Shown: in pieces, positions 25,094 to 34,500 of the stretch
Layout: every line of letters begins with the position of its first letter
Position numbering within the stretch: the stretch's first letter is position 1
Assembly: GCA_029004715.1 (NCBI GenBank)
Contig: JAQVYX010000008.1
Location: 1-38,446 of the forward strand
DNA: 38,446 nt
Direction: 5' to 3'
Source of the DNA: Acidaminococcaceae bacterium
GTDB lineage: Bacteria; Bacillota; Negativicutes; Acidaminococcales; Acidaminococcaceae
Notes under the pieces: generated by a model
Database searches by the model: none
The model's input: the letters and a program-made list of their open reading frames with translations, nothing else
What the model was told of the DNA's origin: nothing
Program-made: the position numbers and the translations under genes

Positions 25094-25121
25094 ATTATAC
25101 CACACCGAAAAAAAAATGAAA
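25094..25121 (-). promoter_or_regulatory. Promoter of the DUF2939-like operon
   Basis: On the minus strand TTTCAT (25116-25121), 16 nt, then TATAAT (25094-25099) preceded by TGG, an extended -10. It is embedded in the T-tract side of the livJ terminator. Confidence 0.45.
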
Positions 25122-25151
25122 CTACTGTGTAATAATATACACAGTAGTTTC
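25108..25151 (-). terminator. Terminator after the LivJ-type gene
   Basis: On the minus strand GAAACTACTGTGTA and TACACAGTAGTTTC are perfect 14-bp arms around 6 nt, followed by A and nine T. It is one of the strongest terminators in the window. Confidence 0.93.
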
Positions 25152-25196
25152 ACTAAATATTTTCATGCCCGTTCTAATATAAAAACTAATAGAAGA

Positions 25197-26366
25197 TTAA
25201 GGTTTAATGGAAGTCTTTAAAACTTGTTTACCATCTTTCATTTCAATGACAACGGCATTCTTATCCGCATCATGATTTTTGTTAATAGTAGTTACACCGC
25301 TAACTGCTTTAAAGTTCTTGGTAGCTGACAAAGCAGCAACGATTTTATCTGCGTCTGTACTGCCTGCACGTGCAATGGCATCTGCCAAAACGTACACTGC
25401 ATCATAACCAAGTACCGCTAAAGCTTCAGGTTTTTGGCCAAATTCCTTAGTATAGTTAGCAATAAAAGCTTTCCCAGCTGCTGAAGGATCGTCTACTGAA
25501 TAATGATTAGTAAAGAAAGTGTTATTTAGAGCTTTTGCTCCGGCCATAGCCGCCAACTTGGGAGAATCCCAGCCATCAGCACCGACGATAGGTATCGTAA
25601 TGCCCATTTCACGCGCCTGCTTAACAATTTTGCCTACTTCTTCATAGTAACCCGGAACAAATAAAACATCTGCTCCTTGGGCTTTAATCTTAGTTAACGT
25701 AGCCTTGAAATCAGCATCTTTTTGTAAATAGGCTTCGTTTGCTACAATAGTACCACCGGCTTTAGTAAATGCCGCTTGGAAAAATTCACCCAGACCTTTA
25801 GAATAATCACTACTGTTATCAATCAACATAGCCGCCTTTTTGCTCTTCAGGTTATTAAAGGCAAAATTTGCTGCTACTGTTCCTTGGAAAGGATCTATGA
25901 AGCAAACCCTATAAATATATTTTTTTACCTTATTGGTCTTGGGATCTACAGTAACTTTGGGATTGGTAGCTCCAGCAATCAAATATGGCTTCCTTGCCAC
26001 CTCTGCTACGCTTGCCGCCGCAATAGCATTAGAACTGGAAAATGTCCCTGTAACTGCCACAACGTTATCTTGGGACAAAAGTTTAGTCATAGCATTTGCC
26101 GCTTCTGCCGGTTCAGACTTATTATCTGCTGCTACCGCTTCTAATTGTTTTCCCAGTACGCCGCCTTTAGCATTAATTTCTTTAATAGCCATTTTTGCCC
26201 CATTAGCAGCTGCTGTACCAATTGTAGCATTACCACCGGTCATTTCGTTGAGGAGGCCAATTTTTATTGTATTTTTATTTGCCTTTCCTCCACAACCAGC
26301 TAGGCTAGCCACCATTAGTGCCGTCATCATACTAACTGCCGCTAGTTTCAACAATCCTTTGTTCAT
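25197..26366 (-). CDS. ABC transporter substrate-binding lipoprotein, branched-chain amino acid (LivJ) type
   Basis: 389 residues. The signal peptide ends in SLAGC (Cys25) and is followed by the periplasmic-binding fold typical of LivJ/LivK: IKIGLLNEMTGGNATIG, NAKGGVLGKQLEAVAADNKS, AVTGTFSSSNAIAAASVAE and LGYDAVYVLADAIARAG. The expected ligand is Leu, Ile, Val or another amino acid. The start is the ATG at 26366 behind GGGGG-AAAG. The reading frame extending to 26465 covers the promoter and is not coding. No LivH, LivM, LivG or LivF gene is in the window, so its permease must be elsewhere, or it is an orphan receptor. Confidence 0.9.
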   Translation of the reverse strand: MNKGLLKLAAVSMMTALMVASLAGCGGKANKNTIKIGLLNEMTGGNATIGTAAANGAKMAIKEINAKGGVLGKQLEAVAADNKSEPAEAANAMTKLLSQDNVVAVTGTFSSSNAIAAASVAEVARKPYLIAGATNPKVTVDPKTNKVKKYIYRVCFIDPFQGTVAANFAFNNLKSKKAAMLIDNSSDYSKGLGEFFQAAFTKAGGTIVANEAYLQKDADFKATLTKIKAQGADVLFVPGYYEEVGKIVKQAREMGITIPIVGADGWDSPKLAAMAGAKALNNTFFTNHYSVDDPSAAGKAFIANYTKEFGQKPEALAVLGYDAVYVLADAIARAGSTDADKIVAALSATKNFKAVSGVTTINKNHDADKNAVVIEMKDGKQVLKTSIKP

Positions 26367-26436
26367 TTTTCTTTCCCCCTTATAAAAATGTGACTTCCAG
26401 TTCTCATAAAAAAAGACCACCTTTGTCATGGGTAGG

Positions 26437-26465
26437 ATTATATTACAATTTGCCGTCATTTTCAA
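26437..26465 (-). promoter_or_regulatory. Promoter of the LivJ-type gene
   Basis: On the minus strand TTGAAA (26460-26465) and TATAAT (26437-26442) are separated by 17 nt. This gives a leader of about 65 nt before the ATG at 26366. Confidence 0.78.
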
Positions 26466-26680
26466 TGTTTTCTACTCAAAAAAATCTCACAAATACTTTG
26501 TTTTAAGGCCAAACATGTTTTATTTCGTGGACACATTGCTTTTTTGTGCATTTGCTAAATACACCTGTAATATTTTTTACATTTTTTACCCTTTTGAAGC
26601 CTAAAAAAGACCTAATTTTCGTATAGTTTCCCTTAGAAAGACTTTCGCAAAATTTGTCCATTTAAAAATATATTAGCAGC
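26466..26680. other. Intergenic DNA between divergent promoters
   Basis: AT-rich and rich in T-runs on the plus strand. I see no open frame, RNA signature, strong hairpin or repeat here beyond the promoters on either side. Confidence 0.6.
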
Positions 26681-26713
26681 ATATTTGACCTGCTCAAATA
26701 TTTTGCCTATAAT
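26681..26713 (+). promoter_or_regulatory. Promoter with overlapping operator-like inverted repeat, CNNM-family gene
   Basis: TTGACC (26685-26690), 17 nt, TATAAT (26708-26713). A perfect inverted repeat ATATTTGA-N5-TCAAATAT (26681-26701) covers the -35 box, a position where bound repressor would block RNA polymerase. The regulator is unknown. Confidence 0.72.
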
Positions 26714-26743
26714 TAAGCTAGTTATAAGAGAAAGGTGTTGACC

Positions 26744-28030
26744 ATGGACACAATTTCAAATTCAATAACAGGATTGTCGTTTACCCTGTTCGTTTTAATA
26801 TGCTTGTCTGCTTTTTTCTCCTCATCAGAGACTGCATTATCCTCCTGCAGTAAAATCCGTTTAAAAAACATTGCTAAAACAGGTAACAAAAAAGCAGTCA
26901 AAGTACTTACGCTCATAGAGGATTTTGATAATGCCCTATCTACTATCCTCATTGGTAATAATGTCGTTAATATTGCCGCAGCTTCCATTGCTACCGTAGT
27001 TTTTACAGCTTTCTTTGGTTCTTCCGGCCTAGCAGTAGCTACAATTGTAATGACCATTATTGTCTTGATTTTTGGAGAAATATTGCCCAAGAGTTTTGCC
27101 AAAGACAGACCGGAAATTTTCGCCATGTGGTGTGCTCCCTATTTACATTTCCTTATAGTAGTATTTACACCACTAAATATCATTTTTAAACTGATGAAAG
27201 AACAGTTTCGCAATTTTTTTAATACCGGTGAACATAGGGGAATAACTGAAGATGAACTTATGATCATGGTAGACGAAGTAGAAAATGAAGGTGCTATTAA
27301 TAAACAAGACAGCGAATTAATCAAATCTGCCATTGAATTTAGCGATATCCGCGTCAAAGAAATACTTACTCCCAGGGTGGATATTGTTAGTGTAGATATT
27401 AACGAAGGTAATGCGGCAGCCCTAAAGACTTTTACCACTCATGGATTTTCACGCTTGCCGGTATATAAGGAAAATGAAGATCAAATTATTGGTATTATTC
27501 ATGCCAAAGATTTCTTTAGCCATTATATTAATAACCAAAACTTCCGACTGGAGCGAATTGTAAAAAATATTGCCTTTGTGCATAGTTCTACAAAAATTTC
27601 TTTGGTTTTGAAAACATTGCAAGATGCCAAAGTAGAAATGGCCATTGTTATCGACAGCTATGGTGCTATAAGAGGCTTAGTTACCACGGAAGATATTGTA
27701 GAAGAATTAGTAGGCGAAATTTGGGATGAACATGACAAAATTATTTCTACCTTTCATGAAATTGGCAAAGATAAATATTTGATTTCTTGTAATTCTAATT
27801 TGCAAAATGCTAATCTACATGACTTATTTAAATACTTAAAATTAGACATTGATCAATATAAGTTGGAAAACAACTCTATTAGCGGCTGGGTAGTAGAAAC
27901 TTTAGGAGAAATACCTCATAAAGGTGATGACTTCACCTATCGCAATTTACACGTAACTATAAATAAAACCAATATGCATCGAGTCCTGGAAATTATCGTT
28001 GATATTGACCGCTCCCAAAAAACAGAATAA
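26744..28030 (+). CDS. CNNM/CorC (hemolysin C-like) family transporter with CBS domains
   Basis: 428 residues. The membrane domain (DUF21/CNNM, about residues 1-185) contains SAFFSSSETALSSCSK and IFGEILPKSFAK. A CBS-domain pair follows (about 200-330), starting VKEILTPRVDIVSVDI, with the second repeat in SYGAIRGLVTTEDIVEELVGEI. A C-terminal CorC_HlyC domain ends the protein. These proteins are linked to Mg2+ or Co2+ export and resistance; 'hemolysin' is a historical label. The start is the ATG at 26744, 6 nt after AAGGTG. An in-frame GTG at 26735 overlaps that site. It is monocistronic, with a promoter at 26685-26713 and a complex terminator at 28033-28111. Confidence 0.9.
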   Translation: MDTISNSITGLSFTLFVLICLSAFFSSSETALSSCSKIRLKNIAKTGNKKAVKVLTLIEDFDNALSTILIGNNVVNIAAASIATVVFTAFFGSSGLAVATIVMTIIVLIFGEILPKSFAKDRPEIFAMWCAPYLHFLIVVFTPLNIIFKLMKEQFRNFFNTGEHRGITEDELMIMVDEVENEGAINKQDSELIKSAIEFSDIRVKEILTPRVDIVSVDINEGNAAALKTFTTHGFSRLPVYKENEDQIIGIIHAKDFFSHYINNQNFRLERIVKNIAFVHSSTKISLVLKTLQDAKVEMAIVIDSYGAIRGLVTTEDIVEELVGEIWDEHDKIISTFHEIGKDKYLISCNSNLQNANLHDLFKYLKLDIDQYKLENNSISGWVVETLGEIPHKGDDFTYRNLHVTINKTNMHRVLEIIVDIDRSQKTE

Positions 28031-28032
28031 TA

Positions 28033-28111
28033 AAAACTCCCCTATGAACTGCCTTCAAGGTTGGACAAAAATCCAACTTTTGAGGAGCAACTTCATTAAG
28101 GGAGTTTTTTT
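28033..28111 (+). terminator. Large branched terminator overlapping the Ca2+-ATPase stop
   Basis: The outer stem AAAACTCCC/GGGAGTTTT is followed by T7 (28105-28111). Inside it ATGAA pairs with TTCAT and a central hairpin GTTGGA/TCCAAC (with CAAAAA loop) is capped by CCTTCAA/TTGAGG pairing. The structure spans almost 80 nt, much longer than a normal terminator, and its last bases overlap the stop codon of the convergent ATPase gene. Confidence 0.8.
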
Positions 28112-30761
28112 ATACTATATATTTACGTCCTTTTTCCAACTTTTTAAAAACAAACTTACGCATCAAATCTACTATTACCATACTAAAAGACATAGCTACC
28201 ACTATAATCCATTCTACCTTAGTCAAAGGTGTCATGCGCAAAACTTTACCGCCGATAAAAGTCAACACTAGCTGCACTATGACAATTAAAGCCATGATCT
28301 GCAAAAAACCCACATTTCTATTAATGTTTTTCAACAAATTCATGCTATTTACTCTAACATTAAAGGCGTTAAAAACAGCCATAAATACATACACACAAAA
28401 GAAACCAGTATAAGTGTAAATATGATCAGGAGCATTTCTAAACCAATGGTCAATAGTGGTGCTTTTGAAAAACAGTATTGCGATAAAAGTCATATAAGCC
28501 CCGGCTAAAAGAATATTTATAGCCATTTCTCTGCTAATAATAGGGGCTTGCCTATTCTTGGGTTTTTCCTTTAAGTATTCTGCTAAAGCAGGTTCTCCGC
28601 CAAAAGCTAAAGCCGCCATCGTATCCATAATTAAATTAATCCATAATATTTGAGTTATGGTCAAGGGCCTGGCAATGCCAATAAAAGGCGCAATTAGATT
28701 AATAGCTACTGCAGAAAAATTAATGGTTAACTGGAAAGTAATGAACTTACAAATAGAGTTATAAATAGTGCGTCCATACAAGATGGCCTTTTTTATACTT
28801 AGGAAGTTGTCATCCAAAATAACAATGTCTCCTGCTTCCTTTGCCACCTCGGTACCACTACCCATAGCAAACCCTACATCGGCCTTTTTTAGTGCAGGCG
28901 AGTCATTAACTCCATCTCCCGTCATTCCGACTACTAAGCCCAGTTCCTGTGACAATCGGACTAAGCGAGATTTATCCATAGGCAGTGCCCTCGCGACCAC
29001 TCGTAAATCGGGAATATATTTTTTTACTTCCTCGTCACTAAGAGCCGCTAATTCGTCGGAAGTCCAAACGATATCTGTGGATTCTCGGAAAATCCCCGCA
29101 TCTTTGGCTATAGCCATAGCAGTCTCCTTACGATCGCCTGTAATCATAACTACCTGTACCCCGGCATTTTGTACTTCCCCTATGGCCTCTATGGCTTCAG
29201 GGCGTACGTCATCGCGAATACAGGCTACTCCGATTAGGCGAAGGCCTTCTCCCGGCAATTTATCGCCTTCAAAAGATTGCGGATAGGTAAAGAGTCCTAA
29301 CATGCGAATAGAATTCTCTGCAAAAGTAATCATCTTTTTATCCAGCGTCAGTTTAAGCTCAGCAGTTAAAGGGCACAAATTCCCGGCAGCGTCAAAATAT
29401 TCCTGTGCATAATTAATTAGCTTATCAGGTGCTCCCTTGATTAAACAAAAATCATAACTTCCTCGTACATGTGCCAGAGAATACTTATTAAAGCTGTTAA
29501 ATGGTATAAACCTAATCTTCTCTAAATTTAAATCCACATTATAACCCGATAGATAATTACTCAAAGCTACTTCCGTCATATTACCGCCAATAACTTTACC
29601 ATCAGCTACGGCAGCTGAAGTGTTAAGCAAACAATTAGCAAAAGTCAGTTCTTTTATCTTATCGGGCAAATTACCAAACGAAGGAAAAGTCGTACCATCA
29701 CCAATGAGAAAATCCACTACTTCTAACTTACCCTTAGTAATAGTTCCTGTCTTGTCTGTATAAAGGAGGTTTAAACTTCCTGCCGTCTCTATACCCGCTA
29801 ACTTACGCACCAGTACATTATCTCTAAGCATTTTTTTCATATTAAGGGAAGATACTACAGCAATCATAAGAGGCAGTCCTTCCGGTACAGCCATTACTAT
29901 AATTATGATTCCCAAAATTGCTGCTTGCACTAAATCTTGCAGCAATCCTGGAACATCAGCGAAATAAGCGCCTACACTAGGAGCACTAAATATATTATGC
30001 AGCATTACTGCCAAAACAATGAGCACACCGACGGAGTACCCAACTTTGCTAATTTGTCCTGCAAGTTCAGTTAACTTTACTTTTAAAGGGCTATCGCGTT
30101 CATCATCTTTTAGTTCTTGCGTAAGCTTTCCATATACAGAGCTATCCCCAATATCAATGGCACGCATAACGCCTTGTCCCTCAACAACTACCGAACCGCG
30201 AAAAAGTTTATTTGCATCTAAAAAATCAATATTACCAACACCCCAGGCAAAATCCTTGGGAGCTATTTGTTTATTAGCTTCTTCGCTTTCACCATTTAGG
30301 GTAGCTTGGTCAACTTTAATTTCTCCATCTAGCAAAATCCCGTCTACAGGAATTTTATCTCCTGCCTGCAAAATAATAGCGTCTGCAACAACTATATCAT
30401 CAATGTGTACTTCTGTAGGAGCGCCATCGCGCCAAACTTTACAGCTAATAAGGCTTGCTTCTTCCTGCAGTTTTTGAAAGGCAGATTCATTGCTGTATTC
30501 CGAATAGGTACTAACAAAAGTCGCCAAAATAATGGCCAAAAAAATACCAGCTGTTTCAATCCAATCTCCGTGCCCTGTATACACAAAGACAATATTAATC
30601 AACAAAGCAAAAATCAAAATCCTAATTATAGGGTCCTGAAAGTTCAGCCATAGTTTATGCAGGAACGTTTCCTTAGGTGGCTGAGTTAAGCTATTATTTC
30701 CGTTTTTAGTTAGTGACTCCTGCACCTGTGCAGAGGTCAGTCCAAAATGTTTATATGTCAT
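28110..30761 (-). CDS. P-type Ca2+-transporting ATPase (P2 type)
   Basis: 883 residues. The actuator loop is LNGES (about residues 155-159; usually TGES), transmembrane segment 4 has VPEGLPL (292-298), the phosphorylation site is DKTGT (Asp336), and the hinge is MTGDGVNDSPALKKAD. About ten membrane segments are arranged as in SERCA/PMCA-type pumps, starting with the short cation-ATPase N-terminal domain. It would export Ca2+ (possibly Mn2+) using ATP. GGAGG is 4-5 nt from the ATG. The neighbouring CNNM gene is convergent, and both are cation transport genes. Confidence 0.93.
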   Translation of the reverse strand: MTYKHFGLTSAQVQESLTKNGNNSLTQPPKETFLHKLWLNFQDPIIRILIFALLINIVFVYTGHGDWIETAGIFLAIILATFVSTYSEYSNESAFQKLQEEASLISCKVWRDGAPTEVHIDDIVVADAIILQAGDKIPVDGILLDGEIKVDQATLNGESEEANKQIAPKDFAWGVGNIDFLDANKLFRGSVVVEGQGVMRAIDIGDSSVYGKLTQELKDDERDSPLKVKLTELAGQISKVGYSVGVLIVLAVMLHNIFSAPSVGAYFADVPGLLQDLVQAAILGIIIIVMAVPEGLPLMIAVVSSLNMKKMLRDNVLVRKLAGIETAGSLNLLYTDKTGTITKGKLEVVDFLIGDGTTFPSFGNLPDKIKELTFANCLLNTSAAVADGKVIGGNMTEVALSNYLSGYNVDLNLEKIRFIPFNSFNKYSLAHVRGSYDFCLIKGAPDKLINYAQEYFDAAGNLCPLTAELKLTLDKKMITFAENSIRMLGLFTYPQSFEGDKLPGEGLRLIGVACIRDDVRPEAIEAIGEVQNAGVQVVMITGDRKETAMAIAKDAGIFRESTDIVWTSDELAALSDEEVKKYIPDLRVVARALPMDKSRLVRLSQELGLVVGMTGDGVNDSPALKKADVGFAMGSGTEVAKEAGDIVILDDNFLSIKKAILYGRTIYNSICKFITFQLTINFSAVAINLIAPFIGIARPLTITQILWINLIMDTMAALAFGGEPALAEYLKEKPKNRQAPIISREMAINILLAGAYMTFIAILFFKSTTIDHWFRNAPDHIYTYTGFFCVYVFMAVFNAFNVRVNSMNLLKNINRNVGFLQIMALIVIVQLVLTFIGGKVLRMTPLTKVEWIIVVAMSFSMVIVDLMRKFVFKKLEKGRKYIV

Positions 30762-30838
30762 TTTACCTCCAATGTTTTGTGAAACACGCTACCATGTTTA
30801 TGTAAATTTAGCTACCAATATAATACACATTATAGCAT

Positions 30839-30867
30839 AAAAAAACGGCTCCTATATAAGGAGCCGT
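30839..30867 (-). terminator. Terminator after the YbjN-like gene
   Basis: On the minus strand ACGGCTCCT and AGGAGCCGT are perfect 9-bp arms with a 5-nt loop, followed by seven T (six beyond the stem). It separates the 143-aa gene from the Ca2+-ATPase gene. Confidence 0.9.
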
Positions 30868-30878
30868 AGCTTTTTAGC

Positions 30879-31310
30879 TTAATTCCCCCAAATTTCTTTC
30901 ATAAGTTTAGGGTACTCATCTGTAAGATGTTTCAGAATAACATCAATTACCGCATGAACTATATTGCAATCAAAGCTCTCTGCAGTAGCCGGCATACAAC
31001 TATCTAGGCAAATATCTCCACCTTCGCCTACATAATATTTAAAAACCTTGAATTTCATATTGTAAGCATTTAAAATTCCCTCTACGGCTACTTTATTAGC
31101 ATCAGTAACAACCTTTTCTGCTACACGAACTTGAAACATGGAATAAATGCTATCATCTAATACCAGCATAGAGGGTAATTTCTGTCCTGCTACTTCTAAA
31201 AACGCTCTAAAAACTACAGTATGAATTTCATTGTCTACTTCTTGTACACCGAAACATTCGATCTTATTTTCTTTTAAAAATGCTGACCATTTTTCTGCTT
31301 TTGCATTCAT
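30879..31310 (-). CDS. YbjN-domain-like protein, 143 aa
   Basis: A soluble protein beginning NAKAEKWSAFLKENKIECFGVQEV and containing MFQVRVAEKVVTDANKVAVEGILNAYNMKFKVFKYYVGEGGDICLD, a pattern typical of YbjN/type III-chaperone-like folds (beta strands, then a helix with an NxxN-like turn). Such proteins are associated with stress or regulation, but no function is certain. The match is by overall pattern only. AAGGAG lies 11 nt before the ATG. It is monocistronic, divergent from gltB, and ends at a strong terminator. Confidence 0.6.
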   Translation of the reverse strand: MNAKAEKWSAFLKENKIECFGVQEVDNEIHTVVFRAFLEVAGQKLPSMLVLDDSIYSMFQVRVAEKVVTDANKVAVEGILNAYNMKFKVFKYYVGEGGDICLDSCMPATAESFDCNIVHAVIDVILKHLTDEYPKLMKEIWGN

Positions 31311-31431
31311 ATCGACGACAACTCCTTAAATTAGGTTTGATATATTAGTCACTAGTATAACATAATTCCCTAAAATAATAAATTTTTTCTACTAAGAGAA
31401 CTCTTTGCGACTATATGTACAAAAAAAAATA

Positions 31432-31471
31432 TTGTATACAAATTGACTTATTTATTCCCTACAAATATAAT
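31432..31471 (+). promoter_or_regulatory. gltBD promoter with palindromic operator candidate
   Basis: TTGACT (31443-31448), 17 nt, TATAAT (31466-31471), about 35 bp before the gltB start. Immediately upstream of the -35 is the perfect palindrome TTGTATACAA (31432-31441), which resembles GntR/FadR-type half-sites (TNGTATACNA). Its position suggests an activator or repressor site. Confidence 0.72.
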
Positions 31472-31505
31472 ATTTTTGTAATCTTTTTTTAAGGAGAGTG
31501 TTAAT

Positions 31506-34500
31506 ATGACTTTTTCTAAGTTGCCGCCTAAACAAGGTCTTTATGATCCTTGGTTTGAGCATGATGCCTGTGGTTTAGGTGTTGTTGCCAATATAAAAGG
31601 TAGGAAATCCAACAAAATATTACAGCAAGCTTTGGTAGTGTTGCGTAATATGGACCATCGTGGTGGACAAGGCGCAGACAGTAATTCCGGTGATGGTGCC
31701 GGCATTTTGTTCCAAATTCCCCACAACTTTTTTTATAAAGAATGTCTTAAAGAAAATTTGCTTTTACCCACCGAAGGTCAGTATGCGGTAGGTTTCATGT
31801 TTTTACCGCCAGACGTAGTAGAAAGGGAAAACACTCAGCGTCACTTTGAAAATATTGTCAAAGAAAACGGTCAAGAAATTATTGGTTGGCGTAAAGTTCC
31901 CGTTAACCCGGAAGTATTAGGCGATAATTCGCGTAAAAGTCAACCGGAAATGTCACAGGTCTTTATTAAAGCCAGTGAAAAAGTTTTAGAACGCCTCATA
32001 ATAGATGAAAATGCTTTTGAACGCAAGCTCTATATTATACGCAGGGAAGCAGAAAATAAAATACGTTATGGTAATCTACGTGGAGGAAAATATTTCTATA
32101 TTTCCAGTCTATCCTCACGCACCATCATATACAAAGGCATGTTAACTACAGTTCAGCTAACTAGCTTTTATCCTGATTTGCAAGACGAAGCTATGGAAAC
32201 TGCTCTTGCCCTTGTACATTCACGTTTCAGCACCAATACTTTTCCCAGTTGGGAGAGAGCGCATCCGTACCGTTACTTAATGCATAATGGGGAAATTAAT
32301 ACCTTGCGTGGCAATATTAATTGGATGCGTTCACGTCAAACAATGTGTGGTAACAGTTTATGGGGAACAAACATAAAAAAAGTTATGCCTATTATTGATG
32401 AGACAGGCAGCGACTCCGGTATGTTTGACAACTGCCTAGAATTTTTAGTAATGAGCGGACGCTCTTTGCCCCACGCTGCTATGATGATGATTCCTGAGCC
32501 TTGGAGCAAAAATCCCCATACTAACCCTGACTTAAAGGCTTTCTTTGAATATCATAATTCGATAATAGAAGCTTGGGACGGACCGGCGGCAATGGCCTTT
32601 ACTGACGGCCGTACTATTTGCGCGGCCCTAGATAGGAACGGACTGCGGCCTTCTCGCTATTATATTACTAACGACGACACTATTGTCTTGGCGTCAGAAG
32701 TCGGCGTAGTAAGCCTTGATCCCCTAACCATTGTGAAAAAAGATCGTCTACGCCCCGGCCGTATGCTCGTTATTGATACCATAGCAGGCCGCATTATTAG
32801 CAATGAAGAAATTAAGAATAAAGTTGCTAAGGAACATCCATATCGCAAATGGTTAGATGAAAATCTCATTAAATTAAAAGATATTAGTATTACTGCTCCT
32901 TTGCCCAAACCAGACCACGAAACCCTGCTGCGTCGGCAAATGGCTTTCGGCTATACATTAGAAGAACTAAACAAATTTTTAAAACCTATGGCTACACAAG
33001 CCGTAGATCCTATTGGCTCCATGGGAAATGACGCTCCCCTTGCGGTTCTTTCAGCTAAACCGCAGCTACTTTTTAATTATTTCAAACAACTTTTCGCACA
33101 GGTTACCAATCCACCTATTGACGTTATTCGTGAGGAAGTTTTTACTGATACTACAAGTGCAATCGGTCCTGAAAAAAATCTTATTGATCCACAACCCGAT
33201 AGCTGTCAGCAAATTTCAGCAGAATCCCCTATCCTTAGTAACATTGAATTAGCTAAATTGAAAAACATCAAGCTTCCTAAATTTCAGTCGGCAATCCTGC
33301 CCATTTTGTTCCCTGTGGCAAATGACGGTCCCGGCCTAAAAAAAGCTCTAGATGAATTATGTAAACAAGCCGATAAGTTTATTGCTACCGGCAAATGCAT
33401 CCTCATCCTATCAGACAAAGGCGTGGACAAAGACATGGCGCCTATTCCTTCTGTTTTGGCATGCGCGTGCCTTCACCACCATCTAATTCGCAATGGCACT
33501 CGCTTAAAAGCCAGTATAATTCTTGAATCGGCAGAACCTCGCGAAGTACATCATTTTGCACTGCTTCTAGGTTATGGCGCCAGCGGCATTAATCCCTATT
33601 TAGCCTTTGAAACTATTGATGACATGTGTTCCAATGGTATGATTAAAAACACCTCCTTTGAAAAAGCGACGGAAAATTATATTACCGCTTGTACTCACGG
33701 TATTGCCAAAGTTCTATCAAAAATGGGTATTTCCACCGTACAAAGCTATCGTGGAGCACAAATCTTTGAAGCCATTGGTATTAGCAATAAAGTTATAGAT
33801 GAATATTTCACCGGAACACCGTCACGTATAGGCGGCATCGGCCTGGCAGAAATAGCACAAGAAGTGAAGATGCGTCACAGCCCAGCTTTTACCGAGCAAG
33901 CTTTGGGAAGCTGCGCTTATAATTCAGGTTCTGCTTATCAATGCCGGGATAAGGGCGAAAGTCATATTTTTAATCCCAAGACGATTTTCACTTTGCAGCA
34001 TGCCTGCCGGGAAAACAATTATCAATTATTCAAGCAGTTTAGTAAAGAATTAAATAGCAGCGAACATGCAAACCAAAACTTACGCAACCTACTTTCTTTC
34101 TCACCGCAACGTCTGCCTATTCCCATTGAGGAAGTAGAATCTATAGAAAATATTTGCCATCGTTTCAAAACAGGTGCTATGAGCTATGGGTCTATCAGCA
34201 AGGAAGCCCATGAATGTTTAGCTATCGCCATGAACCTTATTGGCGGCAAAAGCAACACAGGAGAAGGCGGAGAAGATCCCAGCCGCTTCAAAGCTATGGC
34301 CAACGGTTATAGCAAACGTAGTGCGATTAAACAGGTCGCTTCCGGTCGTTTTGGCGTTACCAGCAACTATTTAGTTAATGCTGACGAAATCCAAATTAAA
34401 ATCGCTCAGGGTGCAAAGCCCGGCGAAGGTGGTTATTTACCTGGTTCCAAGGTTTATCCTTGGATTGCCGAATGCCGTGGGACTACTGCGGGCATCGGCC

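Noticed and set aside
26367-26465. Extra 33 residues on the LivJ-type protein
   Set aside because: They are encoded by the promoter -10 region and leader, and the mature signal peptide begins at the ATG at 26366.
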